DNA from: a virus
Length of the DNA: 64,000 nt
Reading direction: 5' to 3' (one strand)
Virus record (IMG/VR): IMGVR_UViG_3300009108_000002
Span: 62,001 to 126,000 of that record
In this document: in pieces, positions 20,588-27,734 of the stretch
Numbering within the stretch: the stretch's first letter is position 1
How the letters are laid out: each line of letters starts with the position of its first letter
The notes under the pieces: generated by a model
The model's database searches: none
The model's input: only the letters and a program-made list of their open reading frames with translations
What the model was told of the DNA's origin: nothing
Program-made: the position numbers and the translations under genes

Positions 20588-20827
20588 TTAAATGCGTCCC
20601 TCTACGGCTGCTTTTGCCGTATTAAGACGGAAAGTCTTAGCTTGTTTGACAGCACAAGGAGAGCATAGTCTTTTCGTATTATTTACTGGATTCAATGCTG
20701 ATTTTTTTCTAGCCCATCGTTCTTCTAAACAACCAGGACATTGAACCCAAACAAACCAAATTCGTGCAGAACCCTTAGTGGTATACCCTATTTCGTTTCC
20801 TCTTATTTCATCACCAACAATAGGCAT
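20588..20827 (-). CDS. Zinc-ribbon protein, paralogue of 22029-22190
   Basis: 79 aa. VQCPGCLEERWARKKSAL and RLCSPCAVKQAKTF share spacing and residues with the 53-aa protein downstream (CPxCxE ... C.PC...xAKxF). One zinc ribbon with a basic surface. ATG overlaps the upstream TAA by one base (TAATG). Confidence 0.75.
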   Translation of the reverse strand: MPIVGDEIRGNEIGYTTKGSARIWFVWVQCPGCLEERWARKKSALNPVNNTKRLCSPCAVKQAKTFRLNTAKAAVEGRI

Positions 20828-21303
20828 TAGATTAAAATCTTTCCTTCTTCAAATTTATATTGACCTGTCCCAACCCTCGCCCATCGATCCGTTTGTGGCT
20901 CAAATAAACGCACTGAGCCGTCATTAAAGACCATAATGTTGTAAGCATGTCCACCAGAATAGTCCACAACTAGTCCAACATTATTTATTCCAAATCTTCT
21001 GTCAACCATTGCTTTGAAACTAAATGCGAAGTTGTCACAGTCGTATTTTTCTGCGACGTATTTTTTATTATCTGTCCAATCCCAATCAATAATCTTTCTC
21101 ATATCTTTTTGGGTGGTTACTTGATACTTATTGTCTAGTGCAAAGATGTCCATTCCATATGTAATGCCTTTTTTATTCGCATAATTTAATCCGAATTGAG
21201 TAATACTGGAACGAACAAAGAATCCATTTTGTTCTGTAGAGGCAACCGTAGGAGCCTCAAATATACTTAGACAATGTTCTAAGTTACTTATTAACTCATC
21301 CAT
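20827..21303 (-). CDS. Papain-like, MOA C-terminal-type protein
   Basis: 158 aa. KYDCDNFAFSFKAMVD (candidate catalytic Cys at about residue 88), then VVDYSGGHAYNIMVF (His at about 119) and RLFEPQTDRW. The C/H order and EPQTD ending resemble the agglutinin_C cysteine-protease domain of Marasmius oreades agglutinin, here without a lectin part. Assignment is from motif memory only; a non-catalytic role is possible. Confidence 0.55.
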   Translation of the reverse strand: MDELISNLEHCLSIFEAPTVASTEQNGFFVRSSITQFGLNYANKKGITYGMDIFALDNKYQVTTQKDMRKIIDWDWTDNKKYVAEKYDCDNFAFSFKAMVDRRFGINNVGLVVDYSGGHAYNIMVFNDGSVRLFEPQTDRWARVGTGQYKFEEGKILI

Positions 21304-21689
21304 TTCGATAATGCCTCTTTTAGTTTAGTGGATAACTCTGTCGCAGTTAACATTTCTGTTTGTAATGCTGAATATTGTTGGGTAGCTACTTCTTCTGCTG
21401 TTACAGCTTCTGTTTTTTCTTGGTAAAGAGTTTTAATTCGACTTTCTGCAGCTTTCAAGTTTTCTTTCGCTTCATTTTCTGCGAGAAAAGAATCTTGATA
21501 TCGTTTTTCCATATCTTTTAATTCTTTTTTAGCATTCGTTAAGTTTTCAGAATGCCGAAGGTTTACTTTACTTAATTGTTGTAATTCATCTTCTAGAATA
21601 GTGATATCATGTTGAGTCATTAACTGACTTTTAGGAATCAACTTAAACATTATAAGAATTGCTACAACGAATTTTACTAATGCAAACAT
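21291..21689 (-). CDS. Membrane-anchored coiled-coil protein
   Basis: 132 aa. Residues 1-18 (MFALVKFVVAILIMFKLI) form an N-terminal anchor; residues 25-130 are a long heptad-rich coiled coil. The layout is that of an inner-membrane spanin, but no outer partner or endolysin is nearby, so the role is open. Confidence 0.6.
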   Translation of the reverse strand: MFALVKFVVAILIMFKLIPKSQLMTQHDITILEDELQQLSKVNLRHSENLTNAKKELKDMEKRYQDSFLAENEAKENLKAAESRIKTLYQEKTEAVTAEEVATQQYSALQTEMLTATELSTKLKEALSKWMS

Positions 21690-21691
21690 TA

Positions 21692-22039
21692 TTATCCTCG
21701 TTTAAAGCTTCTTAACCATTGAGACATTCGAACACAATGCTCTTCAGCTGTTTCCTCGATGCCTTTATCATTGTTAGCTGATATAGACACTGCAAACCAG
21801 CTATTAGCAAGTCTACGTTTTTTCACAGGGGTGTAACAAAGATAAGGCTCGATGCAGTCTTCATCTCCACATCGAGTCCATTCTTCTAGTACACCTGTTG
21901 CAGGACGTAAATCATTTTTAATCCAATAGCCTTTAGCGAGTCTATTTTCTTTTTGTATGCGTCTAGCTGCTTGCTCAAACGTTATAAAAGTACCATCTTT
22001 AAATTCAATACGTTTGATATTTATAATATCAGCGGTCAT
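21692..22039 (-). CDS. Hypothetical protein
   Basis: 115 aa. RIEFKDGTFITFEQAARRIQ then CGDEDCIEPYLCYTPVKKRR (three Cys) and a basic end. Its start overlaps the zinc-ribbon gene at 22029. No family recognised. Confidence 0.65.
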   Translation of the reverse strand: MTADIINIKRIEFKDGTFITFEQAARRIQKENRLAKGYWIKNDLRPATGVLEEWTRCGDEDCIEPYLCYTPVKKRRLANSWFAVSISANNDKGIEETAEEHCVRMSQWLRSFKRG

Positions 22040-22190
22040 TTTTCCTAAACATATTTTTATTTAGAAAATGCTTTGCTCTTTGTATAGAACAGGGTCTACA
22101 GGGTCGTTCTGCATTGTCATATTGATTTCTTTTTTGAATAGTACGTATCTCTTTACAATATGGACATGTTGCTTCAATTAATTTACCCAT
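22029..22190 (-). CDS. 53-aa zinc-ribbon protein
   Basis: Reads MGKLIEATCPYCKEIRTIQ, then RPCRPCSIQRAKHF. Clear paralogue of the 79-aa zinc-ribbon at 20588-20827 with the same CPxC ... CxPC ... AKxF pattern. GGAGAAG just upstream of the ATG. Overlaps the next gene by 11 bases. Confidence 0.75.
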   Translation of the reverse strand: MGKLIEATCPYCKEIRTIQKRNQYDNAERPCRPCSIQRAKHFLNKNMFRKNDR

Positions 22191-22202
22191 TCTTCTCCTG
22201 CT

Positions 22203-22697
22203 CTAAGAATCAATCCACTCACGACGATCACACACTACTGGTCTAGCTTGAATGGCTAGGTCGTATGCGTCATCAATAGACATGTCATGATAAGTGTGTA
22301 AATACCACACTACTGTGAGAGGACTGCGTTCCATTCCCATAGCGCAGTGTACAACTACTTTTGAATCATCAGATTCTGTAAGTACTTTATGTATCAATGC
22401 TGCTAATTCTGTTAAATCGTCGGTAACTCGTCCTGAATACGGATCTAAGTCAGCTTTTATTTGGGCAGAAGAATCTAATTCTCCAGCAACACAAATAGTG
22501 AAATAGTTTTGTAGTACAGATTCTTCACTACCTTCAAAATCCGTTATTCCTAGGCGATCTGTTACCCAACTAATTTCATCAACATCAAAATCATCAGGAA
22601 TAGTACGTCCCTGATTTTCTACTAACTTTTTAAGCCATTCTAATCTACTTCTAGATGCGCTATTCTCTTGATAATATTGTGGAGTTATTCTAGTCAT
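22203..22697 (-). CDS. Dual-specificity or tyrosine protein phosphatase
   Basis: 164 aa. VVHCAMGMERSPLTVVWYL holds the HCx5RS active site (Cys about residue 118, Arg about 124), and an upstream Asp-rich loop (RVTDDLTELAALIH) precedes it. Would remove phosphate from proteins or other substrates through a Cys-phosphate intermediate. Cytoplasmic. Substrate unknown; a host-takeover role is inferred. Confidence 0.85.
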   Translation of the reverse strand: MTRITPQYYQENSASRSRLEWLKKLVENQGRTIPDDFDVDEISWVTDRLGITDFEGSEESVLQNYFTICVAGELDSSAQIKADLDPYSGRVTDDLTELAALIHKVLTESDDSKVVVHCAMGMERSPLTVVWYLHTYHDMSIDDAYDLAIQARPVVCDRREWIDS

Positions 22698-22709
22698 TAA
22701 TCTTTTACC

Positions 22710-23078
22710 TTATACCCACGGGATTTTTTTACCACCAAAATAAGGTCGAGCATGTCCTTCGATACATAATTGATTATTACAATCAGTTTCCGTACCATCT
22801 TCAGCTACAGTAATAACGGTAGCTAAAACTCGACCAAATTTACCTTTTTCTTTGCTACATGCAATCTTAACTTTTTGGCCTTTAAGCATGTCTTTTAGAC
22901 GCTGCTTGCTCGCCAAGCCTAGTGCTTTTTCTGCTTTGTTACGTGTTCTGCTTTCAGGAGTGTCTATCCCTAGCATTCGCACACGAGCTTTATGCCAGAT
23001 TTGAAATCCTAAATCGATATTCACATCGATAGTGTCGCCATCTACAACACGAGTAACTTTACAAAAATATTCAAACAT
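22710..23078 (-). CDS. Thermonuclease (SNase-like)
   Basis: 122 aa. RVVDGDTIDVNIDLGF, RVRMLGIDTPESR and KGKFGRVLA are the catalytic blocks of staphylococcal-nuclease-like enzymes (Asp, Arg, Glu and second Arg present). No signal peptide, so it acts inside the cell, perhaps on host DNA or RNA. Confidence 0.9.
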   Translation of the reverse strand: MFEYFCKVTRVVDGDTIDVNIDLGFQIWHKARVRMLGIDTPESRTRNKAEKALGLASKQRLKDMLKGQKVKIACSKEKGKFGRVLATVITVAEDGTETDCNNQLCIEGHARPYFGGKKIPWV

Positions 23079-23085
23079 TAGTGAG

Positions 23086-23316
23086 CTACTTTACTGTCAT
23101 GTATTTAAGAAGGAAGTTGTCTACTTTCTTAAACGCATCTAAAGAAGACGTAACGATAACAGTACGTTCATCTTTCGTTGCACGTCCCTTAGATTCTAAG
23201 ACTGTGGACAGTTCTTCTTGTATGCGGTGAATTTCGTTGCGTAATGCGTATGCATTATCTTTGAGAGGGGATTCCGTAGTAGTAGTAGCCTTTTTTCCGC
23301 CAAATAGTCCGAACAT
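23086..23316 (-). CDS. Small helical protein
   Basis: 76 aa: MFGLFGGKKATTTT start, then a helical stretch (ALRNEIHRIQEELSTVLES). AGGAG ribosome site. No family recognised. Confidence 0.65.
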   Translation of the reverse strand: MFGLFGGKKATTTTESPLKDNAYALRNEIHRIQEELSTVLESKGRATKDERTVIVTSSLDAFKKVDNFLLKYMTVK

Positions 23317-23333
23317 CGTCGTTCTCCTAACCT

Positions 23334-23645
23334 TTATTTACCGTTTTCCCTATAAAATGAATTGAGATTATCTACCTGATTATCCCAATCATCTCCTTCA
23401 GCTAATATGTTATATCTAAAATAGGTTCCGTTATTGCCCGATACCCATATAGAGGATGGATCTTCTGGAGTAAATGGCGAAGGCTCTCTATCAAAGCGTC
23501 CCCATTCTGTTTTATTCATTAACCAACGATATGGAAGTCCTATAAGTCCTCTAAATAAGGATATCATAAATCCTAGAATTTTCCAAAAAGTTGACCAAAG
23601 AATGACTATTAAAATTATTGTTAGAGCTAGTATTAGTAGTGACAT
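23334..23645 (-). CDS. N-terminally anchored membrane protein
   Basis: 103 aa. Residues 2-36 are strongly hydrophobic (SLLILALTIILIVILWSTF), then a soluble tail with WGRFDREPSPFTPEDP. Unknown function. Confidence 0.6.
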   Translation of the reverse strand: MSLLILALTIILIVILWSTFWKILGFMISLFRGLIGLPYRWLMNKTEWGRFDREPSPFTPEDPSSIWVSGNNGTYFRYNILAEGDDWDNQVDNLNSFYRENGK

Positions 23646-23737
23646 AATAATATTTTAGACCCCCCTAGGCTTCGTCATATATTCAATCAATCCGCACAGG
23701 AGCACGGCTTCCGCCTTCGGGGGGATGTTTCTTAACC
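23646..23737. other. Intergenic spacer
   Basis: 92 bp with a C-run and a GGC/GCC mini-hairpin; no convincing gene or terminator. Confidence 0.4.
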
Positions 23738-24190
23738 TTACTTTTTCTTTTCTGTTTTTGTATTGATAGGTAGTTTTATAGATTCGGGGGATTTCGATAG
23801 ACGAGGTGTCGTAAGGGTTAATATTCCATTAGACAAATCTACCGTCGTCTGTTCGATATCATAATCTGAGGTCATACGAAATGACTTTTGTACTCGATTA
23901 GCATATACATGCGTTAGTACGTCATTAGTATCTGTCTCATTCACATTAACTACTATATTAATAACGTGAGCAGTTGAATTTACTGAGACATCAACTTGAT
24001 CGGATGTAACACCTGGTAGGAACATATATGTAAGTGCTATATCTCGTTCTTCATCTAATTTTTGAACTACATCAAAGACAGAAGGTTGAGACGTATATGA
24101 GTCCTTGTTGACCGTCGGAGATAGAAATTCTTCAATTAGATTAGAAAAGAGAGGCCGTCTTCTAGGAAAAGTTTGTCTACGTGATAGCAT
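23738..24190 (-). CDS. Hsp20-family small heat shock protein
   Basis: 150 aa. The alpha-crystallin domain covers about residues 45-140: FLPGVTSDQVDVSVNS, VQKSFRMTSDYDIEQ and LSNGILTLTTPR are the conserved strands. Short Arg-rich N-terminus and lysine-rich tail. ATP-independent chaperone that would hold unfolding proteins. Own promoter at 24228-24256 and AAAGGAG ribosome site. Confidence 0.9.
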   Translation of the reverse strand: MLSRRQTFPRRRPLFSNLIEEFLSPTVNKDSYTSQPSVFDVVQKLDEERDIALTYMFLPGVTSDQVDVSVNSTAHVINIVVNVNETDTNDVLTHVYANRVQKSFRMTSDYDIEQTTVDLSNGILTLTTPRLSKSPESIKLPINTKTEKKK

Positions 24191-24227
24191 TTATGCGAAA
24201 ACTCCTTTACTTTAGTTTGTATTTAGT

Positions 24228-24256
24228 ACTATACCATATTTTCTAGACTAAGTCAA
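24228..24256 (-). promoter_or_regulatory. Sigma70-type promoter of the Hsp20 gene
   Basis: TTGACT, 17 bp, TATAGT. Confidence 0.8.
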
Positions 24257-24265
24257 TACTGACTC

Positions 24266-24306
24266 GATTCAAATGGTACTCTAGTTTCTCTAGGGTCACT
24301 CATTCT
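24266..24306. repeat. Isolated array unit
   Basis: GATTCAAA, TGGTACTCTA and GGTCACTCATTC, a decayed unit of the 36-bp array more than 9 kb from its main body, between the Hsp20 promoter and the 59-aa gene. Confidence 0.6.
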
Positions 24307-24316
24307 TTCTGACCAA

Positions 24317-24496
24317 TCAGGCGGAGTGGCTAGAGGATTCCTCTGCACTTATATTTAATCTAAACCAATTCACATAACAGTATGGACACACTACTCCTGA
24401 ATTGTATTCAGGGTCATCTTCTACTGCGATGATAATTGGAGATTCCGTTGCAAAAGTATGTCCTCTTGGACATTGATATTCTTTTTTCTCAGCCAT
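24317..24496 (-). CDS. 59-aa zinc-ribbon protein
   Basis: Reads MAEKKEYQCPRGHTFATE and later SGVVCPYCYVNWFRLN: C/H and CxxC ligands about 28 residues apart, a zinc ribbon. Ends Ser/His-rich next to the array remnant. Follows the hairpin at 24511-24540. Confidence 0.7.
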   Translation of the reverse strand: MAEKKEYQCPRGHTFATESPIIIAVEDDPEYNSGVVCPYCYVNWFRLNISAEESSSHSA

Positions 24497-24510
24497 AGTT
24501 AATCCTAGCT

Positions 24511-24540
24511 AGGCCACCCCACCTTTCAATGAGGTGGCCT
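24511..24540 (-). terminator. Hairpin without T-run
   Basis: AGGCCACC/GGTGGCCT just after the stop of the 362-aa gene. Strong stem but no uridine tail. Confidence 0.5.
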
Positions 24541-24546
24541 ATTGAT

Positions 24547-25635
24547 TTACGCCATAGGCCAATTAGGGGGAGCAATATAATGCGTATGGCCTTCTTGGTT
24601 CAAGATATATGGCTTTGGCGGAGGTGTGCCGAATGTTGCTTCATGGTTTACATGATGCCAATGTGCCAAGAATAGTTTTACAGCATACCGTTTAGCTCGT
24701 GCATGTAAGTGAGCAGGAGGTAGTTTACCTAATACATACGACTTATATGCATCGGTAGAACGTCCTACACGTTCCAGTTTCTTAGCAGCTTGTTCTGCAT
24801 ACTTACCCGATTCGTTATTCTGAGTCTCTAGCATTTTTCGTGCTTGGTAGACTTTACCGTATATATCTTCTGGATGGTTTGAAACCTTTACAAAGGATTC
24901 ACCCAACTTCCAACATATTAATTTCAAATCAGCATTCCAAGGACGCTTTGAAAGGGTTTTAACTATATTATCTTTGGTTAAGTAAGAACCCTTTCCTGTT
25001 GAAGTAGCAAAATTCTGAACTTGTTCCATGAAAGTATCTGCTTTGCGATTAGCTGCAGTAGCAATCTGAGCAAACTGTTCTTCAGTAACTTCGGCTCCAC
25101 GGCCTTCTATGAGTTCAGATACCAACTTGGAGGACTTATCTCGTCCTAGCCATTCCAATGTTGGGTCTAATCCCGCAAACCGCCATATATGTCCAACCGT
25201 AGGAGCTTTATTCATATCAATATGAGCAAGTAAACCTGCGGAAATAACTGGCCCAATGCCTCGTATAGACTCTGCCCACTGTCCGATTACTTCCTGACCG
25301 CTAGCAACTGCTAGGAATTTTTGAATATTTTTCTCGGTAGTTTCAATACCATCAGAAACAAAAGAGAACATAGAAGCAGGATCATCTTGCTTTGAGAGAG
25401 CCGAAACTCGATTCTTTAGTAGCTTACGTAGTTCTTGAACGCCATAATAAGAACTAACTAGAAAACGAATTTCATCCTTTGACATACCTTGAGGATTCGA
25501 ACCAATTTTATCGAGAGCATCCTTAGTGATTCGATTTACAAGTTCTATCTGAAAGGATCGAATACTATTCATATCCAGAGAAAACTCTTCATCGTCTCCC
25601 ATGATATCGGTAACCATCTCCTGTGCTTTTACCAT
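24547..25635 (-). CDS. IS110-type C-terminal (Transposase_20) helix-hairpin-helix protein
   Basis: 362 aa from the ATG at 25635, which follows GGAGAAAGG; an ATG at 25647 would overlap that ribosome site. SIRGIGPVISAGLLAHIDM and GHIWRFAGLDPT at about residues 125-160 match the helix-hairpin-helix core of the IS110/IS116 transposase C-terminal domain. The N-terminal RuvC-like DEDD domain of those enzymes is absent, replaced by a helical region, and the C-terminus (HARAKRYAVKLFLAHWHHVN) is extended. Probably a DNA-binding phage protein, not a mobile element. Confidence 0.6.
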   Translation of the reverse strand: MVKAQEMVTDIMGDDEEFSLDMNSIRSFQIELVNRITKDALDKIGSNPQGMSKDEIRFLVSSYYGVQELRKLLKNRVSALSKQDDPASMFSFVSDGIETTEKNIQKFLAVASGQEVIGQWAESIRGIGPVISAGLLAHIDMNKAPTVGHIWRFAGLDPTLEWLGRDKSSKLVSELIEGRGAEVTEEQFAQIATAANRKADTFMEQVQNFATSTGKGSYLTKDNIVKTLSKRPWNADLKLICWKLGESFVKVSNHPEDIYGKVYQARKMLETQNNESGKYAEQAAKKLERVGRSTDAYKSYVLGKLPPAHLHARAKRYAVKLFLAHWHHVNHEATFGTPPPKPYILNQEGHTHYIAPPNWPMA

Positions 25636-25705
25636 ACCTTTCTCCATGCAGTTATAGTCTTACATTGACTTTTGAATTTGACCCCATTTCTGAGGACATG
25701 GCAGT

Positions 25706-25734
25706 AGTATACCAAATATAATCGATGAAGTCAA
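25706..25734 (-). promoter_or_regulatory. Sigma70-type promoter
   Basis: TTGACT, 17 bp, TATACT. Confidence 0.8.
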
Positions 25735-25742
25735 TACGTCAT

Positions 25743-26633
25743 TTAGGTATGGTTTTCGGGAGATAATTCGATGAGAAGTTCATTAGCATATTGAGATGCT
25801 AAGACTCTGTACTGTCGGCCTAATCCTTCGATTTCTTTATATTCTTTAATGGACGTTAAGAAGATATTAGTGGTTAAGAATGTAATGTTGTAATGCTGTT
25901 TAATAATTTCTAACCATCTTCCTAGTCCATTAGTTTTACCTATTCTAGTTCGAATAAATTCCCTGAATCCATCTTCTAGCGGATTTGCAGTATAGGTTTC
26001 AGGAGTAGGTAATTCACTACGGCATGTTAAACATGCCCAAGTAATGTCTAAAGGATTACGGTAATCTGAATGTACTGCTTGGGTTTTTGAAGCGTTACAT
26101 CTAAAACAAGGTTGCTTAGAGATAATTCCATTTTTTAATGCTTTGTAAACTTGATAATATGCTCGTTGTCGTTCAGGATGTTTCTGAGATAGAGCACGAG
26201 TTGTTTTAATGTGACTCTGTTTACCTCTCTCCGTTTTGTAATAATTACGTTGCCACTTAGCTCTGCAATCTAAACAACGAGTTTCATATCCTGATGATGA
26301 AATATTACTCTTAGCAAATTGTTCTAATACTTTATGTTGTTGACATACTCTACATTGGTAGTATGCGCCAGGATGTCGTTCAATAATTTTAGCGTGAGTT
26401 CTACAGAACGTTGCATGCTTACTGATAGGTTTTTTGCAAGTTTTACAATGATTAATCAGAGCAGGGAGTCTATGATGTCTATCTTCTCCCATTGTATCTA
26501 ATAGATTACATATACGTTGACGAGAAACTCCCAATGCTCTGCTAAGTTCTGCGGTATTTATTCTTCCTGTAGGGTTATCAACTAGGTATTTTTCTAAACT
26601 TTGGCGTGTGTTTAGCTCTACCAAAAATGCCAC
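25743..26633 (-). CDS. HTH and HNH-like zinc protein
   Basis: 296 aa, GTG start after AAGGTG. Residues 20-50 are a helix-turn-helix (NTAELSRALGVSRQRICNLL). Then CKTCKKPISKH, YQCRVCQQHKVLEQF and CLDCRAKWQ zinc knuckles, and PCFRCNASKTQAVHSDY with WACLTCRSE as an HNH-like core (D in place of the second catalytic residue). Likely a site-specific DNA-binding protein or homing-type nuclease. Confidence 0.7.
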   Translation of the reverse strand: MAFLVELNTRQSLEKYLVDNPTGRINTAELSRALGVSRQRICNLLDTMGEDRHHRLPALINHCKTCKKPISKHATFCRTHAKIIERHPGAYYQCRVCQQHKVLEQFAKSNISSSGYETRCLDCRAKWQRNYYKTERGKQSHIKTTRALSQKHPERQRAYYQVYKALKNGIISKQPCFRCNASKTQAVHSDYRNPLDITWACLTCRSELPTPETYTANPLEDGFREFIRTRIGKTNGLGRWLEIIKQHYNITFLTTNIFLTSIKEYKEIEGLGRQYRVLASQYANELLIELSPENHT

Positions 26634-26685
26634 CTTTCACCTTGTGATACTTTTAGTATCTTACTTAAAACAGTGAGTTTGTATA

Positions 26686-26714
26686 ATTATACCAAGCGTA
26701 AACTTGAAATGCAA
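26686..26714 (-). promoter_or_regulatory. Sigma70-type promoter
   Basis: TTGCAT, 17 bp, TATAAT. Confidence 0.7.
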
Positions 26715-26717
26715 TCC

Positions 26718-27290
26718 CTATCTGTGTATGTTAGCTATATAAGGCAGTAAGGCCCAATACGCCTTAGTAAGAACGACTACGTCCATTTCACAATGTTTAA
26801 CAACATCTTTCATAGCTTTAGGACTGCCCCGCATGGCGGATTTCCATGTATCCCAAGTTAGCGGAGTTTTACCTTCTTCAGGATTAATACCTAAGAATTG
26901 TTGAACTGATATTAATCGTCGGCTACCAATTCTATTTGCAGTACCTCCGGCATAGTACATTGCGTCTATGTGAAATTGTGGTTTTACCGGACGCTCGCCG
27001 TGGAACATTAAACGGGAGTTGATGAAAGGAACATCAAACATTTTCCCATTCCATGTAACGATACCGTTATATTTCTCTACTTCATCTCTAATAGCTATTA
27101 CTAACGCTTTATCAGGATTAGGATCGTAGGGGTCCTCTATTTTTAGTTTTAAGGTATAGGGTTTATTTGGGGTATCGTGATGATTAGAATAATAACCAGG
27201 TGGAACAATTTCATGAAAACTTGCACACAGTACAATTCCCATGTTAGCTTTCAAGTCCGTCGTTTCAATATCAAACGATGCTATTCTCAT
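26718..27290 (-). CDS. DnaQ/RNase H-fold 3'-5' exonuclease
   Basis: 190 aa. ExoI SFDIETTD, ExoII VTWNGKMFDVPFIN and ExoIII KHCEMDVVVLTKAYW supply the acidic DEDD residues, in the style of YprB/RNase_H_2 nucleases. Probably proofreading or end-processing. The ATG at 27290 with GGAGG five bases upstream is used; an in-frame TTG four codons earlier would sit in that ribosome site. Confidence 0.85.
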   Translation of the reverse strand: MRIASFDIETTDLKANMGIVLCASFHEIVPPGYYSNHHDTPNKPYTLKLKIEDPYDPNPDKALVIAIRDEVEKYNGIVTWNGKMFDVPFINSRLMFHGERPVKPQFHIDAMYYAGGTANRIGSRRLISVQQFLGINPEEGKTPLTWDTWKSAMRGSPKAMKDVVKHCEMDVVVLTKAYWALLPYIANIHR

Positions 27291-27316
27291 ATATACCTCC
27301 AAATGCGTTAAATTAT

Positions 27317-27364
27317 ACGCACTTGATATATCATCTAACTTTTTGTAGAAATTATCAAGTGCGT
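27317..27364. promoter_or_regulatory. Inverted-repeat operator between divergent arms
   Basis: ACGCACTTGATA at 27317-27328 and its perfect complement TATCAAGTGCGT at 27353-27364, centred between the leftward exonuclease gene and the rightward operon. A weak leftward -10 (TATAAT) overlaps the left arm. Likely a repressor or activator site, or a hairpin in the leader. Confidence 0.55.
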
Positions 27365-27458
27365 TATGTAGATATATAAAGATATATGTCTTTAAATGAG
27401 TAATATATAGTTAATATATATAGATACAATCTTAGGTTATGGTAAAAGGAGAAATGGT

Positions 27459-27680
27459 ATGGTTCAGGTTTATTTTTCGGTAAATGAGAATACAGACGGT
27501 ACTACTCAGCACGAATGTTGTCCTCAGTGTGGTTCAATTGGAGTCACACATTTTGAGGATGCTACTATGACTCCCAATCTTCCTCATCGATGTTTACGCT
27601 GTGATTGGAAATGGGACGGATGTACCTTTTCTGCGGGGACTACCCCTCTAGAACGATTAAACTCAGTATTGACTTCGTGA
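27459..27680 (+). CDS. Zinc-ribbon protein
   Basis: 73 aa. ECCPQCGSIGVTHFED and HRCLRCDWKWDGCTF form a CxxC/CxxC zinc ribbon with the Trp-rich ending typical of DNA-binding ribbons. AAAGGAG ribosome site. First rightward gene. Confidence 0.75.
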   Translation: MVQVYFSVNENTDGTTQHECCPQCGSIGVTHFEDATMTPNLPHRCLRCDWKWDGCTFSAGTTPLERLNSVLTS

Positions 27681-27697
27681 TTTAAATTTGGTATACT
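27669..27697 (+). promoter_or_regulatory. Sigma70-type promoter of the dnaX operon
   Basis: TTGACT, 17 bp, TATACT, beginning inside the end of the zinc-ribbon gene. Confidence 0.85.
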
Positions 27698-27734
27698 TAT
27701 AACATCTAATCAAAGAAAGGTACAAGGTAAAGGT

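Noticed and set aside
23650-23760. Programmed -1 frameshift at the end of the Hsp20 gene
   Set aside because: AAAAAG precedes the TAA and a 28-codon frame continues, but there is no convincing downstream structure and the domain is complete without it.
24547-25635. Insertion sequence of the IS110 family
   Set aside because: No catalytic N-terminal domain is visible, no element ends, and the gene has a phage-style promoter and fits the leftward gene order.
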